Source of the DNA: Psychrobacillus sp044762855
GTDB lineage: Bacteria > Bacillota > Bacilli > Bacillales_A > Planococcaceae
DNA: 64,000 bases
NCBI RefSeq assembly: GCF_044762855.1
Contig: NZ_JBIWFB010000001.1
Location: 744,001-808,000, forward strand
Direction: 5' to 3'
The notes beneath the pieces were generated by a model. The model was not told the DNA's origin, did no database searches, and worked only from the letters and a program-made list of their open reading frames with translations. A program made the translations under genes and the position numbers. Positions 1-8,216 of this stretch are shown here, in pieces (positions within the stretch are counted from its first letter, which is position 1; each line of letters opens with the position of its first letter).

Positions 1-4
1 CACA

Positions 5-47
5 CCCCGGGCATATATGACAAATATCATGTCGGGGGCATTTTTTT
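5..47 (+). terminator. Probable intrinsic terminator of the upstream gene
   Basis: An imperfect GC-rich hairpin (CCCCG near 5-9 pairing with CGGGG at 33-37, extended by CAT/ATG) is followed by seven T residues at 41-47. It lies just before degV and probably ends a gene left of the window, which in B. subtilis synteny would be degU. The stem has a bulge, so confidence is moderate. Confidence 0.45.
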
Positions 48-103
48 GCTTCCATTTCCTTCCCCAATTCAGTAATATTAACAATAGGAGTGTGATTCAC
101 AAA

Positions 104-949
104 ATGAAGACAGCAATCGTAACAGACAGCACCGCCTATATCCCAAAAGAAATTCGCGAAAAACTAGACATTCGCATGGTGCCACTTAGCGTTGTCATCG
201 GAAACGACACTTACAAAGAAGAAATCGACATAAACGCAACGGAATTTTATGACAAAGTACGAAACGAGCGTACGTTACCAAAAACTTCGCAACCTGCTCT
301 CGGAGACTTTGTCAGCACATTTGAAGAACTATCCAAAAACTACGACGCAGTCATTTCCATCCACCTATCGAGCGGCATTAGCGGAACACTAGCAGGTGCC
401 AAACAAGCAGGGGAAATCGTGGACAACGTAAACGTATATACATTCGACTCGGAACTTTCCTGTATGGTACAAGGCTTCTACGTGCTCAAAGCCGCACAAA
501 TGGCAAAAGAAGGAGCACATCCTGAAGAAATTCTACAAGAACTAAGTGCGATGAAAGAAACAACCCGTGCCTACTTTATGGTGGACAACCTTGACCATCT
601 GCACCGCGGTGGTCGCCTAAATGGCATCGAACGCGTCATTGGCAACGTCCTGCAAGTCAAACCAATCCTTCACTTCGAAAACAAAATCATCGTGCCATTC
701 GAAAAAGTTCGCACACGTAAAAAAGCGATGAAACGCATTGCAGACCTTCTCCAAGAAGACGCAAACAAGCACGCAAAACTGCAAGCGACCATCATCCACG
801 CAAACAACGAACAAGAAGCAATCGCATGGAAATCCGAGTTAGAAGCAAATCTACCAAACGTTGAATTCACGATAAGCTATTTCGGTCCCGTAATCGGCAC
901 GCACCTCGGCGAAGGCTCGATGGGTCTTGGATGGGTAAAAACCAACTAA
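104..949 (+). CDS. degV: DegV family fatty-acid-binding protein
   Basis: This 281-residue protein belongs to the DegV family, whose members bind a fatty acid and in Firmicutes act as FakB-type partners of a fatty acid kinase; the substrate here is not known. The start MKTAIVTDSTAYIP at 104 is preferred because AATAGGAGTG lies about 12 bases upstream and the family begins with exactly this strand; an upstream in-frame ATG at 17 falls inside the terminator hairpin. The conserved TDST and the serine-rich IHLSSGISGT loop are present. In B. subtilis degV sits between degSU and comFA, which matches the next gene here. The coding strand is strikingly T-poor. Confidence 0.9.
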   Translation: MKTAIVTDSTAYIPKEIREKLDIRMVPLSVVIGNDTYKEEIDINATEFYDKVRNERTLPKTSQPALGDFVSTFEELSKNYDAVISIHLSSGISGTLAGAKQAGEIVDNVNVYTFDSELSCMVQGFYVLKAAQMAKEGAHPEEILQELSAMKETTRAYFMVDNLDHLHRGGRLNGIERVIGNVLQVKPILHFENKIIVPFEKVRTRKKAMKRIADLLQEDANKHAKLQATIIHANNEQEAIAWKSELEANLPNVEFTISYFGPVIGTHLGEGSMGLGWVKTN

Positions 950-960
950 GGAGAATGCCC

Positions 961-2289
961 ATGGACCAACAACTGCAACAATTTCTCACTGGCCGCATCT
1001 GGCTTCGCGAACACACCCCATTTCCACGCGAAGCCATCGACGCCCACATCGAAAGCGGTCACATCCACCTCAAACCTGGCATCGAAAAAGACCAAAACCA
1101 ACCCTTTTTTAGTCAATTAAAGAAGTACGTCTGCAACCGATGCCACAACACGAACCAGCAATTCTTTCACACATTCCACTGTGCACGCTGTAATAAAAAC
1201 TGCACATATTGCCGCCATTGCATAAGGATGGGGCGGGTGAGTAGCTGTTCAGAGTTGCTGCTTTGGCAATCAGAACCTGCTCGCGGTGCGAATGCTCATG
1301 AATTTGCATGGAGCGGCAGGCTAACCCCTCTCCAACATAAAGCAAGCGAAGAACTACTAGCAAGCGTTGAACATAATAAATCACATCTCCTTCACGCAGT
1401 TTGCGGAGCAGGTAAAACGGAGCTACTTTTCCCATCCATATTCCAATGCCTAAAACAAGGGAAAAGAGTATGCGTAGCAGCCCCAAGAACTGACGTCATC
1501 CTAGAACTATTCCCACGGTTCCAAAAAGTATTTCCAAGAACAACGATTCACGCCTTATACGGAGGAGCACCAGACCAACAAGGCTTTGCCGAACTCATAC
1601 TCGCCACAACCCATCAGCTATATCGATTTGAAAATGCATTCGACGTCGTATTTGTCGACGAAGCAGATGCTTTCCCATATTACGCAGACCAAACGCTGCA
1701 ACGCGCAGTGAAAAAAGCAGCAAAACAAGAAGCCGCCATTCACTACGTAACCGCAACACCAACCAAATCACTCCAAACAACAAACCAGTCCGTATTATCC
1801 AGAAGATATCATGGACATGACCTACCCGTACCTAGATTCAACAGCTTATGGGGATATGCAAGACAACTAAACAAACAAAAAGTCCCGTACAAACTAAAGC
1901 AATGGATCGAAGAAAAAACAAAAAACAACATCCCATTTTTAGTATTCCTACCGACAATCGAAATGCTCGAAAACTTTCCAGGTGACCTACCAAGAGTCCA
2001 CGCAGAACATCCAGAACGAAAAGAACACGTTATGCAACTCCGTGAAAAGAAAATACCAGGTTTACTAACAACAACCATCCTGGAACGTGGCATCACTATC
2101 GAAAATGTTCATGTAGCAGTTGTAGGAGCTGAACAAAAAATCTTCACTTCAAGCGCACTAATCCAAATAAGCGGAAGAGTAGGTCGCTCCGAGAAATACC
2201 CAACCGGAGACATCGTCTTTTTCCATCACGGCGTCTCCCGTGAAATGGACAAAGCACAAGCAGCTATCGAAGGATGGAATCAATCATGA
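961..2289 (+). CDS. comFA: Late competence DNA-uptake ATPase ComFA
   Basis: ComFA is the membrane-associated DEAD-box ATPase that helps pull single-stranded DNA through the ComEC pore during transformation. In this 442-residue protein a cysteine cluster (C58, C61, C74, C77, C81, C84, C87) matches the ComFA zinc finger, Walker A AVCGAGKT lies near 146-154, the DEAD motif near 233-236, and TATPT follows. The start at 961 has AAGGAG seven to eight bases upstream; an earlier in-frame ATG at 931 lies inside degV without a good ribosome site. The 3' end overlaps comFC by four bases. comFB, which sits between comFA and comFC in B. subtilis, is absent. Confidence 0.92.
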   Translation: MDQQLQQFLTGRIWLREHTPFPREAIDAHIESGHIHLKPGIEKDQNQPFFSQLKKYVCNRCHNTNQQFFHTFHCARCNKNCTYCRHCIRMGRVSSCSELLLWQSEPARGANAHEFAWSGRLTPLQHKASEELLASVEHNKSHLLHAVCGAGKTELLFPSIFQCLKQGKRVCVAAPRTDVILELFPRFQKVFPRTTIHALYGGAPDQQGFAELILATTHQLYRFENAFDVVFVDEADAFPYYADQTLQRAVKKAAKQEAAIHYVTATPTKSLQTTNQSVLSRRYHGHDLPVPRFNSLWGYARQLNKQKVPYKLKQWIEEKTKNNIPFLVFLPTIEMLENFPGDLPRVHAEHPERKEHVMQLREKKIPGLLTTTILERGITIENVHVAVVGAEQKIFTSSALIQISGRVGRSEKYPTGDIVFFHHGVSREMDKAQAAIEGWNQS

Positions 2290-2909
2290 ATTGCTTACTT
2301 TGCGGTACTAATTTCCACCCATCACCGACTTGGCGAAGACTATTCCTATATGAAAAAGAGACCTCCACATGCAACAGATGCTTTAATAAATTTATAATAT
2401 CAGATGCCGAAATCCATTTTGATGACTTTCAAAATACCCTTTACGAGGGAGCTGTTGATACAGTTGCAGCACTTTATTCATACAACGAAGCGATGAAAAG
2501 TTACTTGCACCAATACAAATTCTTACAAGACGTAGCACTCGCGCAAGTTTTCTCCAAAACCTTGCACGAAGCACTCGAAGGAAAAGAAAGCATTATCATA
2601 CCAATCCCAATGCATCCAGAAAAACTAGTCCAAAGAACATTTGCGCAAGTCGACGAACTACTTAAAAGTGCTGGTATCCCTTTTCAACATTTGCTCACTA
2701 AAACAGCAAAAACTGAACAAGGAAAAAAGACAAGAAAGGAACGACTCGAAGCGGCTCCACTCTTTGAATTGACGACTACAATCGAAGAGCGGGACTATAT
2801 TTTATTTGATGATATTTACACAACCGGCGCCACCATTCACCACGCTGCAAAACTATTAAAAGACTCAGGAGCAACTAGAGTAGAAGCAATTACTTTAATA
2901 AAAGGATAA
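2286..2909 (+). CDS. comFC: ComF-family phosphoribosyltransferase-like protein ComFC
   Basis: This 207-residue protein has an N-terminal pair of CxxC knuckles (C3/C6 and a second pair near 29-32) and a C-terminal type I phosphoribosyltransferase fold with the PRPP loop FDDIYTTGAT near 174-183. ComFC is required for late steps of DNA uptake; a catalytic substrate is not established. ATG 2286 is chosen because MNCLLCG is the usual family start and AAGGATGG is upstream; ATG 2274 would only add four residues. It overlaps comFA, consistent with translational coupling in a comF operon. Confidence 0.9.
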   Translation: MNCLLCGTNFHPSPTWRRLFLYEKETSTCNRCFNKFIISDAEIHFDDFQNTLYEGAVDTVAALYSYNEAMKSYLHQYKFLQDVALAQVFSKTLHEALEGKESIIIPIPMHPEKLVQRTFAQVDELLKSAGIPFQHLLTKTAKTEQGKKTRKERLEAAPLFELTTTIEERDYILFDDIYTTGATIHHAAKLLKDSGATRVEAITLIKG

Positions 2910-2920
2910 ACTGCCGATAT
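2894..2920 (+). promoter_or_regulatory. Candidate sigma-D promoter before yvyF
   Basis: A perfect sigma-D -10 element, GCCGATAT, lies at 2913-2920, about 35 bases before the yvyF start. The -35 consensus is TAAA; only the weaker TTTA or TTAA is available at 2894-2898 with 14-15 base spacing. It would let the flagellar genes be transcribed independently of the competence genes upstream. Confidence 0.5.
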
Positions 2921-2954
2921 AAAAGATAAGACAACTGAACATGGAGGGATCCCT

Positions 2955-3362
2955 ATGGGAGAACTAAAAAATTGCCCATCCTGCGGCGAATTTTTTAACT
3001 ATACAGGCATAAGAGATGTGTGCAATAACTGCGCCATGAATGAAGAAAAACTATATGAAACAGTCTACCGCTTCTTACGTAAACGTGAAAATCGCGCTGC
3101 AACAGTCGAACGAATCGTCGAAGCAACAGGGGTAGAAGAAGAACTGCTACACAAATGGGTTCGGAAAGGTCGCTTGCAACCGGCATTGTTTCCCAATCTT
3201 GGCTATCCATGTGACAACTGTGGTAAACTAACAACACAAGGGAAACTTTGTGAAAACTGTGCCCAAGAACTAAAATCCGGACTTCGTCAATTTGAAGCCG
3301 CACAAGAGTTTCGTGAAAAAGTAAACAATCAAGATAGCACATATCATAAGGACTATAAATAA
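2955..3362 (+). CDS. yvyF: Flagellar operon protein YvyF (TIGR03826-type)
   Basis: A 135-residue protein always found between comF and flgM in Bacillales; its biochemical role is unknown. Two zinc-ribbon-like CxxC pairs at the N-terminus (C7/C10, C23/C26) and a second set at C86/C89 and C99/C102 flank a helix-turn-helix-looking stretch (residues about 48-72, AATVERIVEATG then LHKWVRKG). That arrangement suggests a small zinc-binding regulator, which is inference. A GGAGGG ribosome site precedes ATG 2955. A terminator and a sigma-D promoter separate it from flgM. Confidence 0.85.
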   Translation: MGELKNCPSCGEFFNYTGIRDVCNNCAMNEEKLYETVYRFLRKRENRAATVERIVEATGVEEELLHKWVRKGRLQPALFPNLGYPCDNCGKLTTQGKLCENCAQELKSGLRQFEAAQEFREKVNNQDSTYHKDYK

Positions 3363-3387
3363 CTCTCACTATACGTGGGAGTTTTTT
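3362..3387 (+). terminator. Intrinsic terminator after yvyF
   Basis: ACTCTCAC (3362-3369) pairs with GTGGGAGT (3375-3382) around a five-base loop, followed by a run of T. It begins at the last base of the yvyF stop codon and separates comF-yvyF transcripts from flgM. Confidence 0.75.
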
Positions 3388-3406
3388 CGTGATTATAAAA
3401 AAACTC

Positions 3407-3433
3407 TAAAGACTTGGCCAATCATACCGAAAT
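3407..3433 (+). promoter_or_regulatory. Sigma-D promoter of flgM
   Basis: TAAA at 3407-3410, a 15-base spacer and ACCGAAAT at 3426-3433 match the sigma-D consensus TAAA-N15-GCCGATAT at 6 of 8 positions in the -10. flgM is sigma-D dependent in B. subtilis, so position and spacing both support the call. Confidence 0.7.
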
Positions 3434-3473
3434 AAACGGTAGACACTTTTATAGAAGAGGAGGGCATATAATT

Positions 3474-3737
3474 ATGAAAATCACCAATATCGGTATAAAC
3501 CAAGTAAATCCATATAAACGCAGCCAACAACAAACAGAAAAAGCACAACAAACATCAAGACCAACAACCGATCAACTAGAAATCTCATCCGCGGCTAAAA
3601 GCATGCAAACGAAATCTCCAGTGGAGGTGGATCAAGCAGAACGAGTAGCACGAATAAAAGCGGAAATCGATGCAGGCACGTACAAAGTAGATGCAAAAAA
3701 GCTAGCATCGAACATCCTAAATTATTACCGCTTGTAA
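3474..3737 (+). CDS. flgM: Anti-sigma-D factor FlgM
   Basis: FlgM holds sigma-D inactive until the hook-basal body is complete and then is exported or depleted. The 87-residue protein starts MKITNIGINQVNPYK and has the C-terminal sigma-binding region (RVARIKAEIDAGTY... ASNILNYY) typical of the family. ATG 3474 has GAGGAGGG about ten bases upstream; an in-frame ATG at 3414 lies over the sigma-D promoter and is not used. It leads the flgM-flgN-flgK-flgL-yviE-fliW-csrA run. Confidence 0.93.
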   Translation: MKITNIGINQVNPYKRSQQQTEKAQQTSRPTTDQLEISSAAKSMQTKSPVEVDQAERVARIKAEIDAGTYKVDAKKLASNILNYYRL

Positions 3738-3755
3738 AAAAAGGAGCTTAAAACC

Positions 3756-4247
3756 ATGTCCATCGAAAAGATTTTGCAATCTCTAAACAAACTCGACATG
3801 CTACACAAAAGTTTATTAGAAATTGCATACAAAAAAACAGAAGTCATCAAAACGGGAGACATGGACAGTCTAAACCAACTACTCAAGGATGAGCAGGCGC
3901 ACGTAGCAGGCATTTCTCAGCTAGAACAACAGCGTCAAACAGAGGTAACGGATTACCTTCGAGCAAAAGGAATTGCTCCTACAGACAACCCAACTGTTGC
4001 GCTAGTCTTAGAAAGTACCAACACAACCGAAGAAAAAGAACAATTAGGAGCAGCACGCAACAAACTCCTCCTAACACTAGAAACACTCAAACACCAAAAC
4101 GATTTAAACCAAAAGCTGACACTACAATCACTACAATTCGTCAACTTAACACTAGATACATTACGACCAAAGCCAGACCAAATAAACTACTCAAAATCTG
4201 AAGTACAAGCGCCAACATACAAAAACTACTTCGATTCACAAGCATAG
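3756..4247 (+). CDS. flgN: FlgN/YvyG-type export chaperone for hook-filament junction proteins
   Basis: A 163-residue, almost entirely helical protein with the FlgN profile: two long amphipathic helices at the N-terminus and a central pair rich in Gln and Leu. FlgN chaperones FlgK and FlgL to the flagellar export gate, and the gene stands directly before flgK as in B. subtilis (yvyG). AAAGGAGC precedes ATG 3756. Like degV-flgM it uses A- and C-ending codons heavily. Confidence 0.88.
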   Translation: MSIEKILQSLNKLDMLHKSLLEIAYKKTEVIKTGDMDSLNQLLKDEQAHVAGISQLEQQRQTEVTDYLRAKGIAPTDNPTVALVLESTNTTEEKEQLGAARNKLLLTLETLKHQNDLNQKLTLQSLQFVNLTLDTLRPKPDQINYSKSEVQAPTYKNYFDSQA

Positions 4248-4258
4248 GAGGCGAACCC

Positions 4259-5773
4259 ATGGGCTCCACATTTATGGGACTTGAAACAAGTAAACGCGGG
4301 CTGACGACACAACAATCCGCACTTTATACAACAGGACATAATATCTCTAACGCCAACACACTTGGTTACTCACGCCAGCGTGTTAATATGGAAGCTACAC
4401 TAGGTTATCCTGGAACAGGGTTAAATGCACCAAAAATTCCAGGTCATTTAGGGACTGGGGTGCAAGCAGGATCCGTACAACGAATTCGTGACCAGTTTAT
4501 AGATCGTCAATATAGACAAGAATCTAACAAGCTAGGTTATTGGGAATCACGTTCAACAGCAATCTCTCAAATGGAAGACATCATGGCTGAACCTTCCGAA
4601 TTCGGTTTAAATACATCAATGGATCAATTTTGGAAGTCACTTCAAGATTTAAGTACTAATCCTGAAAATGCAGCAGCCCGAAAAGTAGTTGTACAACGTG
4701 GTATTGGTGTAGCAGAATCCTTCAATTATATTCATAAACAATTATCAGAAATTCAAGGGAATCTAAAAAATGAAGTTCTCACGTCTACAGATGATGTTAA
4801 TTCTATTTTAAAACAAATAGCTTCTATGAATGAACAAATACAAGCGATTGAACCAAATGGATATATGCCGAATGATTTATATGATGCCCGTGATACTTTG
4901 CTTGATGAATTATCACAATACTTTCCAATTGAAATCGAATATACAAAGTCTGGTGGGAATGCATTAGCTATTGCTGAAGGTTCTGTAAAAGTATCTATCA
5001 AAACGAAAACTGGCAGCATTGAGGTTATTAACGGTAAAGATGCAGGAAAGCTAACTCCAAACGGAATGTCCAATAACGCTAATTTTGAACCATTCAATGG
5101 GTTCACAGTAGCCGGAAGTGGTAAAGTTGCCGGGGGTTCACTTTCATATGATGATATGGAAGATAACAAAGGAAAGATGTTATCTTTGATAAATTCGTAT
5201 GGACATGGTACAAATGAAGGTTACTATCCTGAAATGCTTTCTAAATTAAATAAAATGGCAGATGCATTTATGAAAGAATTCAATGATATTCATTCCAAAG
5301 GCTTCACAATGGAAACGCCTAGTAAAAACGGAGGAGTCTTTTTTACTGGCAGTGGGGCATCAGGTATTGCCGTAAGCAAGGATATAATTGATAATCCCAA
5401 TCTAATAGCTGCATCAAGTGCAGAGGGTGAAGAAGGAAATGGGAAGTGGGCAATTGAATTAGCAAATATGAAGTCCAAAATTCTGAATGGGCCAGACGGT
5501 TTAGATGGAGCAACTGTTCAGTCATTCTATCAATCAATGATTGGACAACTTGGTGTGGACGGAGAGCAAGCAGCAAGACTTGCTTATAATTCCGCGACTA
5601 TCAAACTCACTGTAGAAAATAATCGTGCTTCCGTCAGCTCTGTATCATTAGATGAAGAAATGACGAATATGATTACATTCCAACAAGCATACAACGCATC
5701 AGCACGAATGATTACAGTTATAGATGAAACACTGGACAAAATTATCAACGGCATGGGCCGAGTAGGATTATAA
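4259..5773 (+). CDS. flgK: Flagellar hook-associated protein 1 FlgK
   Basis: FlgK forms the first of two rings joining hook and filament. The 504-residue protein has the N-terminal rod/hook motif (MGLETSKRGLTTQQSALYTT, then GHNISNANTLGYSRQR) and the C-terminal helical domain ending in a FlgE-like YNASARMITVIDETLDKIINGMG. Residues between carry the variable exposed domains. ATG 4259 has AGGAGGCG upstream. Base composition changes inside the first 60 codons, from T-poor C-rich upstream to ordinary T-rich sequence downstream. Confidence 0.95.
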   Translation: MGSTFMGLETSKRGLTTQQSALYTTGHNISNANTLGYSRQRVNMEATLGYPGTGLNAPKIPGHLGTGVQAGSVQRIRDQFIDRQYRQESNKLGYWESRSTAISQMEDIMAEPSEFGLNTSMDQFWKSLQDLSTNPENAAARKVVVQRGIGVAESFNYIHKQLSEIQGNLKNEVLTSTDDVNSILKQIASMNEQIQAIEPNGYMPNDLYDARDTLLDELSQYFPIEIEYTKSGGNALAIAEGSVKVSIKTKTGSIEVINGKDAGKLTPNGMSNNANFEPFNGFTVAGSGKVAGGSLSYDDMEDNKGKMLSLINSYGHGTNEGYYPEMLSKLNKMADAFMKEFNDIHSKGFTMETPSKNGGVFFTGSGASGIAVSKDIIDNPNLIAASSAEGEEGNGKWAIELANMKSKILNGPDGLDGATVQSFYQSMIGQLGVDGEQAARLAYNSATIKLTVENNRASVSSVSLDEEMTNMITFQQAYNASARMITVIDETLDKIINGMGRVGL

Positions 5774-5778
5774 ACTAG

Positions 5779-5904
5779 AAAAGCTTAAGCGCCTCACTCA
5801 GTTCCGACAAGCAAATGGGGAAAATCGTGGATGGCGTTCCCTAGCCACCACAGATTTTATCCATTTGACCTCTAGGAGCTAGGCGCTGAAGACTAGACAA
5901 TAGG
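5779..5904 (+). repeat. Imperfect palindromic intergenic element between flgK and flgL
   Basis: The 140-base gap holds a long foldable element: outer arms AAGCGCC near 5787 and GGCGCTGAAG near 5883, and an inner stem AAAATCGTGGATGGC near 5821 with GCCACCACAGATTTT near 5844. From general knowledge it resembles the dispersed structured repeats of Bacillaceae intergenic regions that begin AAGCTTAAGCGCC; only one copy is in this window. It may be transcribed as part of the flagellar mRNA. Confidence 0.55.
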
Positions 5905-5915
5905 AGGTCAATCAC

Positions 5916-6803
5916 ATGCGCGTAACACAATCAATGCTTTCAAATAATATGCTACGTAACCTATCTGGTAGTTATAATAAAATGGCGACACTACAGGAAC
6001 AGATCAACTCAGGTAAGAAAATTACACGTCCTTCACAAGATCCAGTTGTAGCTATCAAAGGAATTGGTTATCGCACTGATTTAAATAAAGTAGAACAGTA
6101 TCAACGTAACTTAGGTGAGGTCAACAACTGGTTAGATAGCTCAGATGACGCTCTTGATAAAGTAGGAATTGCACTTCACCGTGTACAAGAGCTTGTTACA
6201 AATGCTTCTACTGACACATTAACACCTGATGATCGCACAAAAATTGAAAAAGAAATTACACAAATCAAAGAGCAAATACGTGATATGGGGAATACAAAAG
6301 TAGGGGATAAATATATATTCTCCGGTACAAATACTAATTCACCGTTACATGATGGTACAAACTTTTTAACAAATGGAACAGCACCAGGGGTAAATAAAGA
6401 TGTTAATATTGAAGTATATGAAGGTGTAGAAATCACTGTAAATACAAAAGGGCTAGACATATTCCAAAATATTGATGACATGATTACCGGTTTAGAGGCT
6501 GATTTAAAAGATCCGAATAAGTCTGGCAAGGATTTTGATAAGTATTTAACAATGAAAAGTGATAATGAAAAAGCTGTTTTAGCGGCTCGTGCAGATATAG
6601 GGGCACGTCAAAATCGAGTAGAAATGATGGAAAACAGACTAGGGGCACAAGAAGTCATTGTGACGAAACAACTTTCCAACAACGAAGATATTGACTATGA
6701 AAAAGTTATTACAGAAATGATTACACAAGAATCTATCCACCAAGCTGCTCTTTCTGTTGGTGCCAAAATTATTCAGGCAACATTAGTAGATTTTATTAGA
6801 TAA
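5916..6803 (+). CDS. flgL: Flagellar hook-associated protein 3 FlgL
   Basis: FlgL is the second junction protein, connecting FlgK to the flagellin filament. The 295-residue protein starts MRVTQSMLSNNMLRNLSGSYNKM and has paired N- and C-terminal coiled coils like flagellin (LQEQINSGKKITRPSQDP, and NRVEMMENRLGAQEVIVTKQLS) around a short exposed domain. TAGGAGGT precedes ATG 5916. A hairpin follows before yviE. Confidence 0.95.
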   Translation: MRVTQSMLSNNMLRNLSGSYNKMATLQEQINSGKKITRPSQDPVVAIKGIGYRTDLNKVEQYQRNLGEVNNWLDSSDDALDKVGIALHRVQELVTNASTDTLTPDDRTKIEKEITQIKEQIRDMGNTKVGDKYIFSGTNTNSPLHDGTNFLTNGTAPGVNKDVNIEVYEGVEITVNTKGLDIFQNIDDMITGLEADLKDPNKSGKDFDKYLTMKSDNEKAVLAARADIGARQNRVEMMENRLGAQEVIVTKQLSNNEDIDYEKVITEMITQESIHQAALSVGAKIIQATLVDFIR

Positions 6804-6806
6804 TAA

Positions 6807-6840
6807 AAAGCGTTTGGACAACTTGTTCAAGCGCTTTCTT
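6807..6840 (+). terminator. Strong hairpin after flgL, possible weak terminator
   Basis: AAAGCG and TTGGACAA (6807-6821) pair with TTGTTCAA and CGCTTT (6823-6837), with only wobble interruptions and almost no loop. The T-run after it is short, so it may attenuate or protect mRNA more than terminate. Confidence 0.4.
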
Positions 6841-6854
6841 TAGAGGTGAGATAA

Positions 6855-7409
6855 ATGAACTTTCTCCAACTACAAATTCGAACAACAGATGCTGAATTAG
6901 GATTGAATATTGAAAAACCAAATCAAGTAATCCGACAACCAAAAGCAACTCAACATATTGAACAACCTGCAGCAATCGTAGAAATGCATACAACAAGAGG
7001 AGTTGTGGAAATTGATTCCACACAAGCTAGAAGAGATGTAGGAATGATCAGCCCCTTAGAATCTGCTTCCAAATATGCATCGACGGGCCGTCAAAAAGTT
7101 ATGCAGGGAATTGCAAGGCGTGCAAGTGAAGGCAGACAAATGATGGATATCGCTCATAACTCAGATGCCATCGCATCTATTGCTAAGAAAAACACATTTC
7201 CTACTCCAGCAAAATTGGGGATAGACTTTATACCTTCTATTGGTTCTGTAAAGCTGGATTACACGCAAGCAAAAGTAAACATTAATGTACAAACACAAAA
7301 TCCGAAAATTAGTGCACAAGTAAATAAACCAATTCACGAATATACACCTGGGAATGTATCAGGACATATGCTACAAAACCCATCGATAGAAATAGACTTT
7401 ATTGTCTAA
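6855..7409 (+). CDS. yviE: YviE-type flagellar operon protein (DUF6470-like)
   Basis: A 184-residue protein matching the position, size and general sequence of B. subtilis YviE, a conserved but uncharacterised gene between flgL and fliW. Visible features are an N-terminal beta-like segment (MNFLQLQIRTTDAELGLNIEKP), a central helical part with repeated Ala and Arg (GRQKVMQGIARRASEGRQMM) and a beta-rich C-terminus with valine-asparagine alternation. No signal peptide or membrane segment. GAGGTGAG precedes ATG 6855. Function unknown. Confidence 0.75.
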   Translation: MNFLQLQIRTTDAELGLNIEKPNQVIRQPKATQHIEQPAAIVEMHTTRGVVEIDSTQARRDVGMISPLESASKYASTGRQKVMQGIARRASEGRQMMDIAHNSDAIASIAKKNTFPTPAKLGIDFIPSIGSVKLDYTQAKVNINVQTQNPKISAQVNKPIHEYTPGNVSGHMLQNPSIEIDFIV

Positions 7410-7421
7410 AAGGAGAAAACT

Positions 7422-7856
7422 ATGAACATCGAAACAAAGTTTCTTGGCCAAGTAACAATAGAAGAAAAAGAAATCATCCAATTTCCAAATGGATTGCCTG
7501 GTTTTGAAGACACTAAAGAATTTGTTATTCTACCTTTAGAAAAAGATTCTCCATTTGCAATTTTACAATCAATCAAGCAACAAGAAATTGGATTTGTAAT
7601 AGCTCTACCATTTGTATTTAAAAAAGAATATGCATTTAATCTTACAGAAGAAGATAAAGAAGAACTGCAAATTAAAACATCAGAAGATTTACTCACATAT
7701 TCAATTGTAACCTTAAAGGAACCGTTCAACAGTTCGACATTGAATCTACAGGCACCTTTACTAATTAACCATAAACAAAAGGTGGCCAAGCAACTTGTTT
7801 TACAAGATGGAAGCACTTTTCCTTTGCGATTTCCGATTGAAGGAGGGAATGTGTAA
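7422..7856 (+). CDS. fliW: Flagellar assembly factor FliW
   Basis: FliW binds either flagellin or CsrA; when flagellin is exported, freed FliW sequesters CsrA and so relieves repression of hag. The 144-residue protein carries the family signature IIQFPNGLPGFEDTKEFVILPL near residues 14-35. AAAGGAG precedes ATG 7422, and its stop overlaps the csrA start in TAATG, so the two antagonists are translationally coupled. hag follows next, completing the FliW-CsrA-Hag switch. Confidence 0.95.
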   Translation: MNIETKFLGQVTIEEKEIIQFPNGLPGFEDTKEFVILPLEKDSPFAILQSIKQQEIGFVIALPFVFKKEYAFNLTEEDKEELQIKTSEDLLTYSIVTLKEPFNSSTLNLQAPLLINHKQKVAKQLVLQDGSTFPLRFPIEGGNV

Positions 7857-8080
7857 TGCTCGTTCTCTCTCGTAAAAAAGATGAATCTATCATGATTGGT
7901 GATCAAATAGAACTGAAAATATTAAGTGTAGATGGCGAGCAGGTTAAACTCGGGATAGTAGCCCCAAAAAGCGTAAAAGTGTACCGAACGGAAGTCTACG
8001 ATAGCATCCAACAACAAAACAAAGAGGCGTTAAATGTATCTAAATCTTTAATAGAACAACTTTCAAAAAAAATTCTTTAA
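7856..8080 (+). CDS. csrA: Translational repressor CsrA
   Basis: CsrA is a small dimeric RNA-binding protein that blocks ribosome binding on the hag mRNA. The 74-residue sequence has the canonical MLVLSRKKDESIMIGDQI start, the GDQIELKILSV strand and the VKLGIVAPKSVKVYRTEVY RNA-binding face including the conserved arginine. Its ATG overlaps the fliW stop. The CsrA targets are visible just downstream in the hag leader. Confidence 0.97.
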   Translation: MLVLSRKKDESIMIGDQIELKILSVDGEQVKLGIVAPKSVKVYRTEVYDSIQQQNKEALNVSKSLIEQLSKKIL

Positions 8081-8088
8081 AATACTAT

Positions 8089-8114
8089 TAAACTATCTTA
8101 CCCTTGTACGATAA
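8089..8114 (+). promoter_or_regulatory. Candidate sigma-D promoter of hag
   Basis: TAAA at 8089-8092 and TACGATAA at 8107-8114, spaced 14 bases, give a partial sigma-D match (CGATA core of the -10 is kept). Position, about 100 bases upstream of flagellin, agrees with the known long hag leader that carries the CsrA sites. Confidence 0.5.
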
Positions 8115-8162
8115 TACTATTGTAAGGCAAAAATGGGGCGGCCGACCTTATCCTGCCAAACA

Positions 8163-8210
8163 AATTCCACAAGGATGTGGAATTAACTAAATTAAAATTC
8201 AAGGAGGAAT
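8163..8210 (+). promoter_or_regulatory. CsrA-binding hairpins in the hag leader
   Basis: Two GGA-in-loop sites are present. The first is a perfect 8-bp hairpin, AATTCCAC (8163-8170) with GTGGAATT (8177-8184), presenting AAGGAT. The second, ATTC-AAGGAG-GAAT at 8197-8210, covers the Shine-Dalgarno of hag. This is the same two-site layout known for B. subtilis hag, where CsrA occupies both and blocks translation. Confidence 0.85.
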
Positions 8211-8216
8211 CTCACA

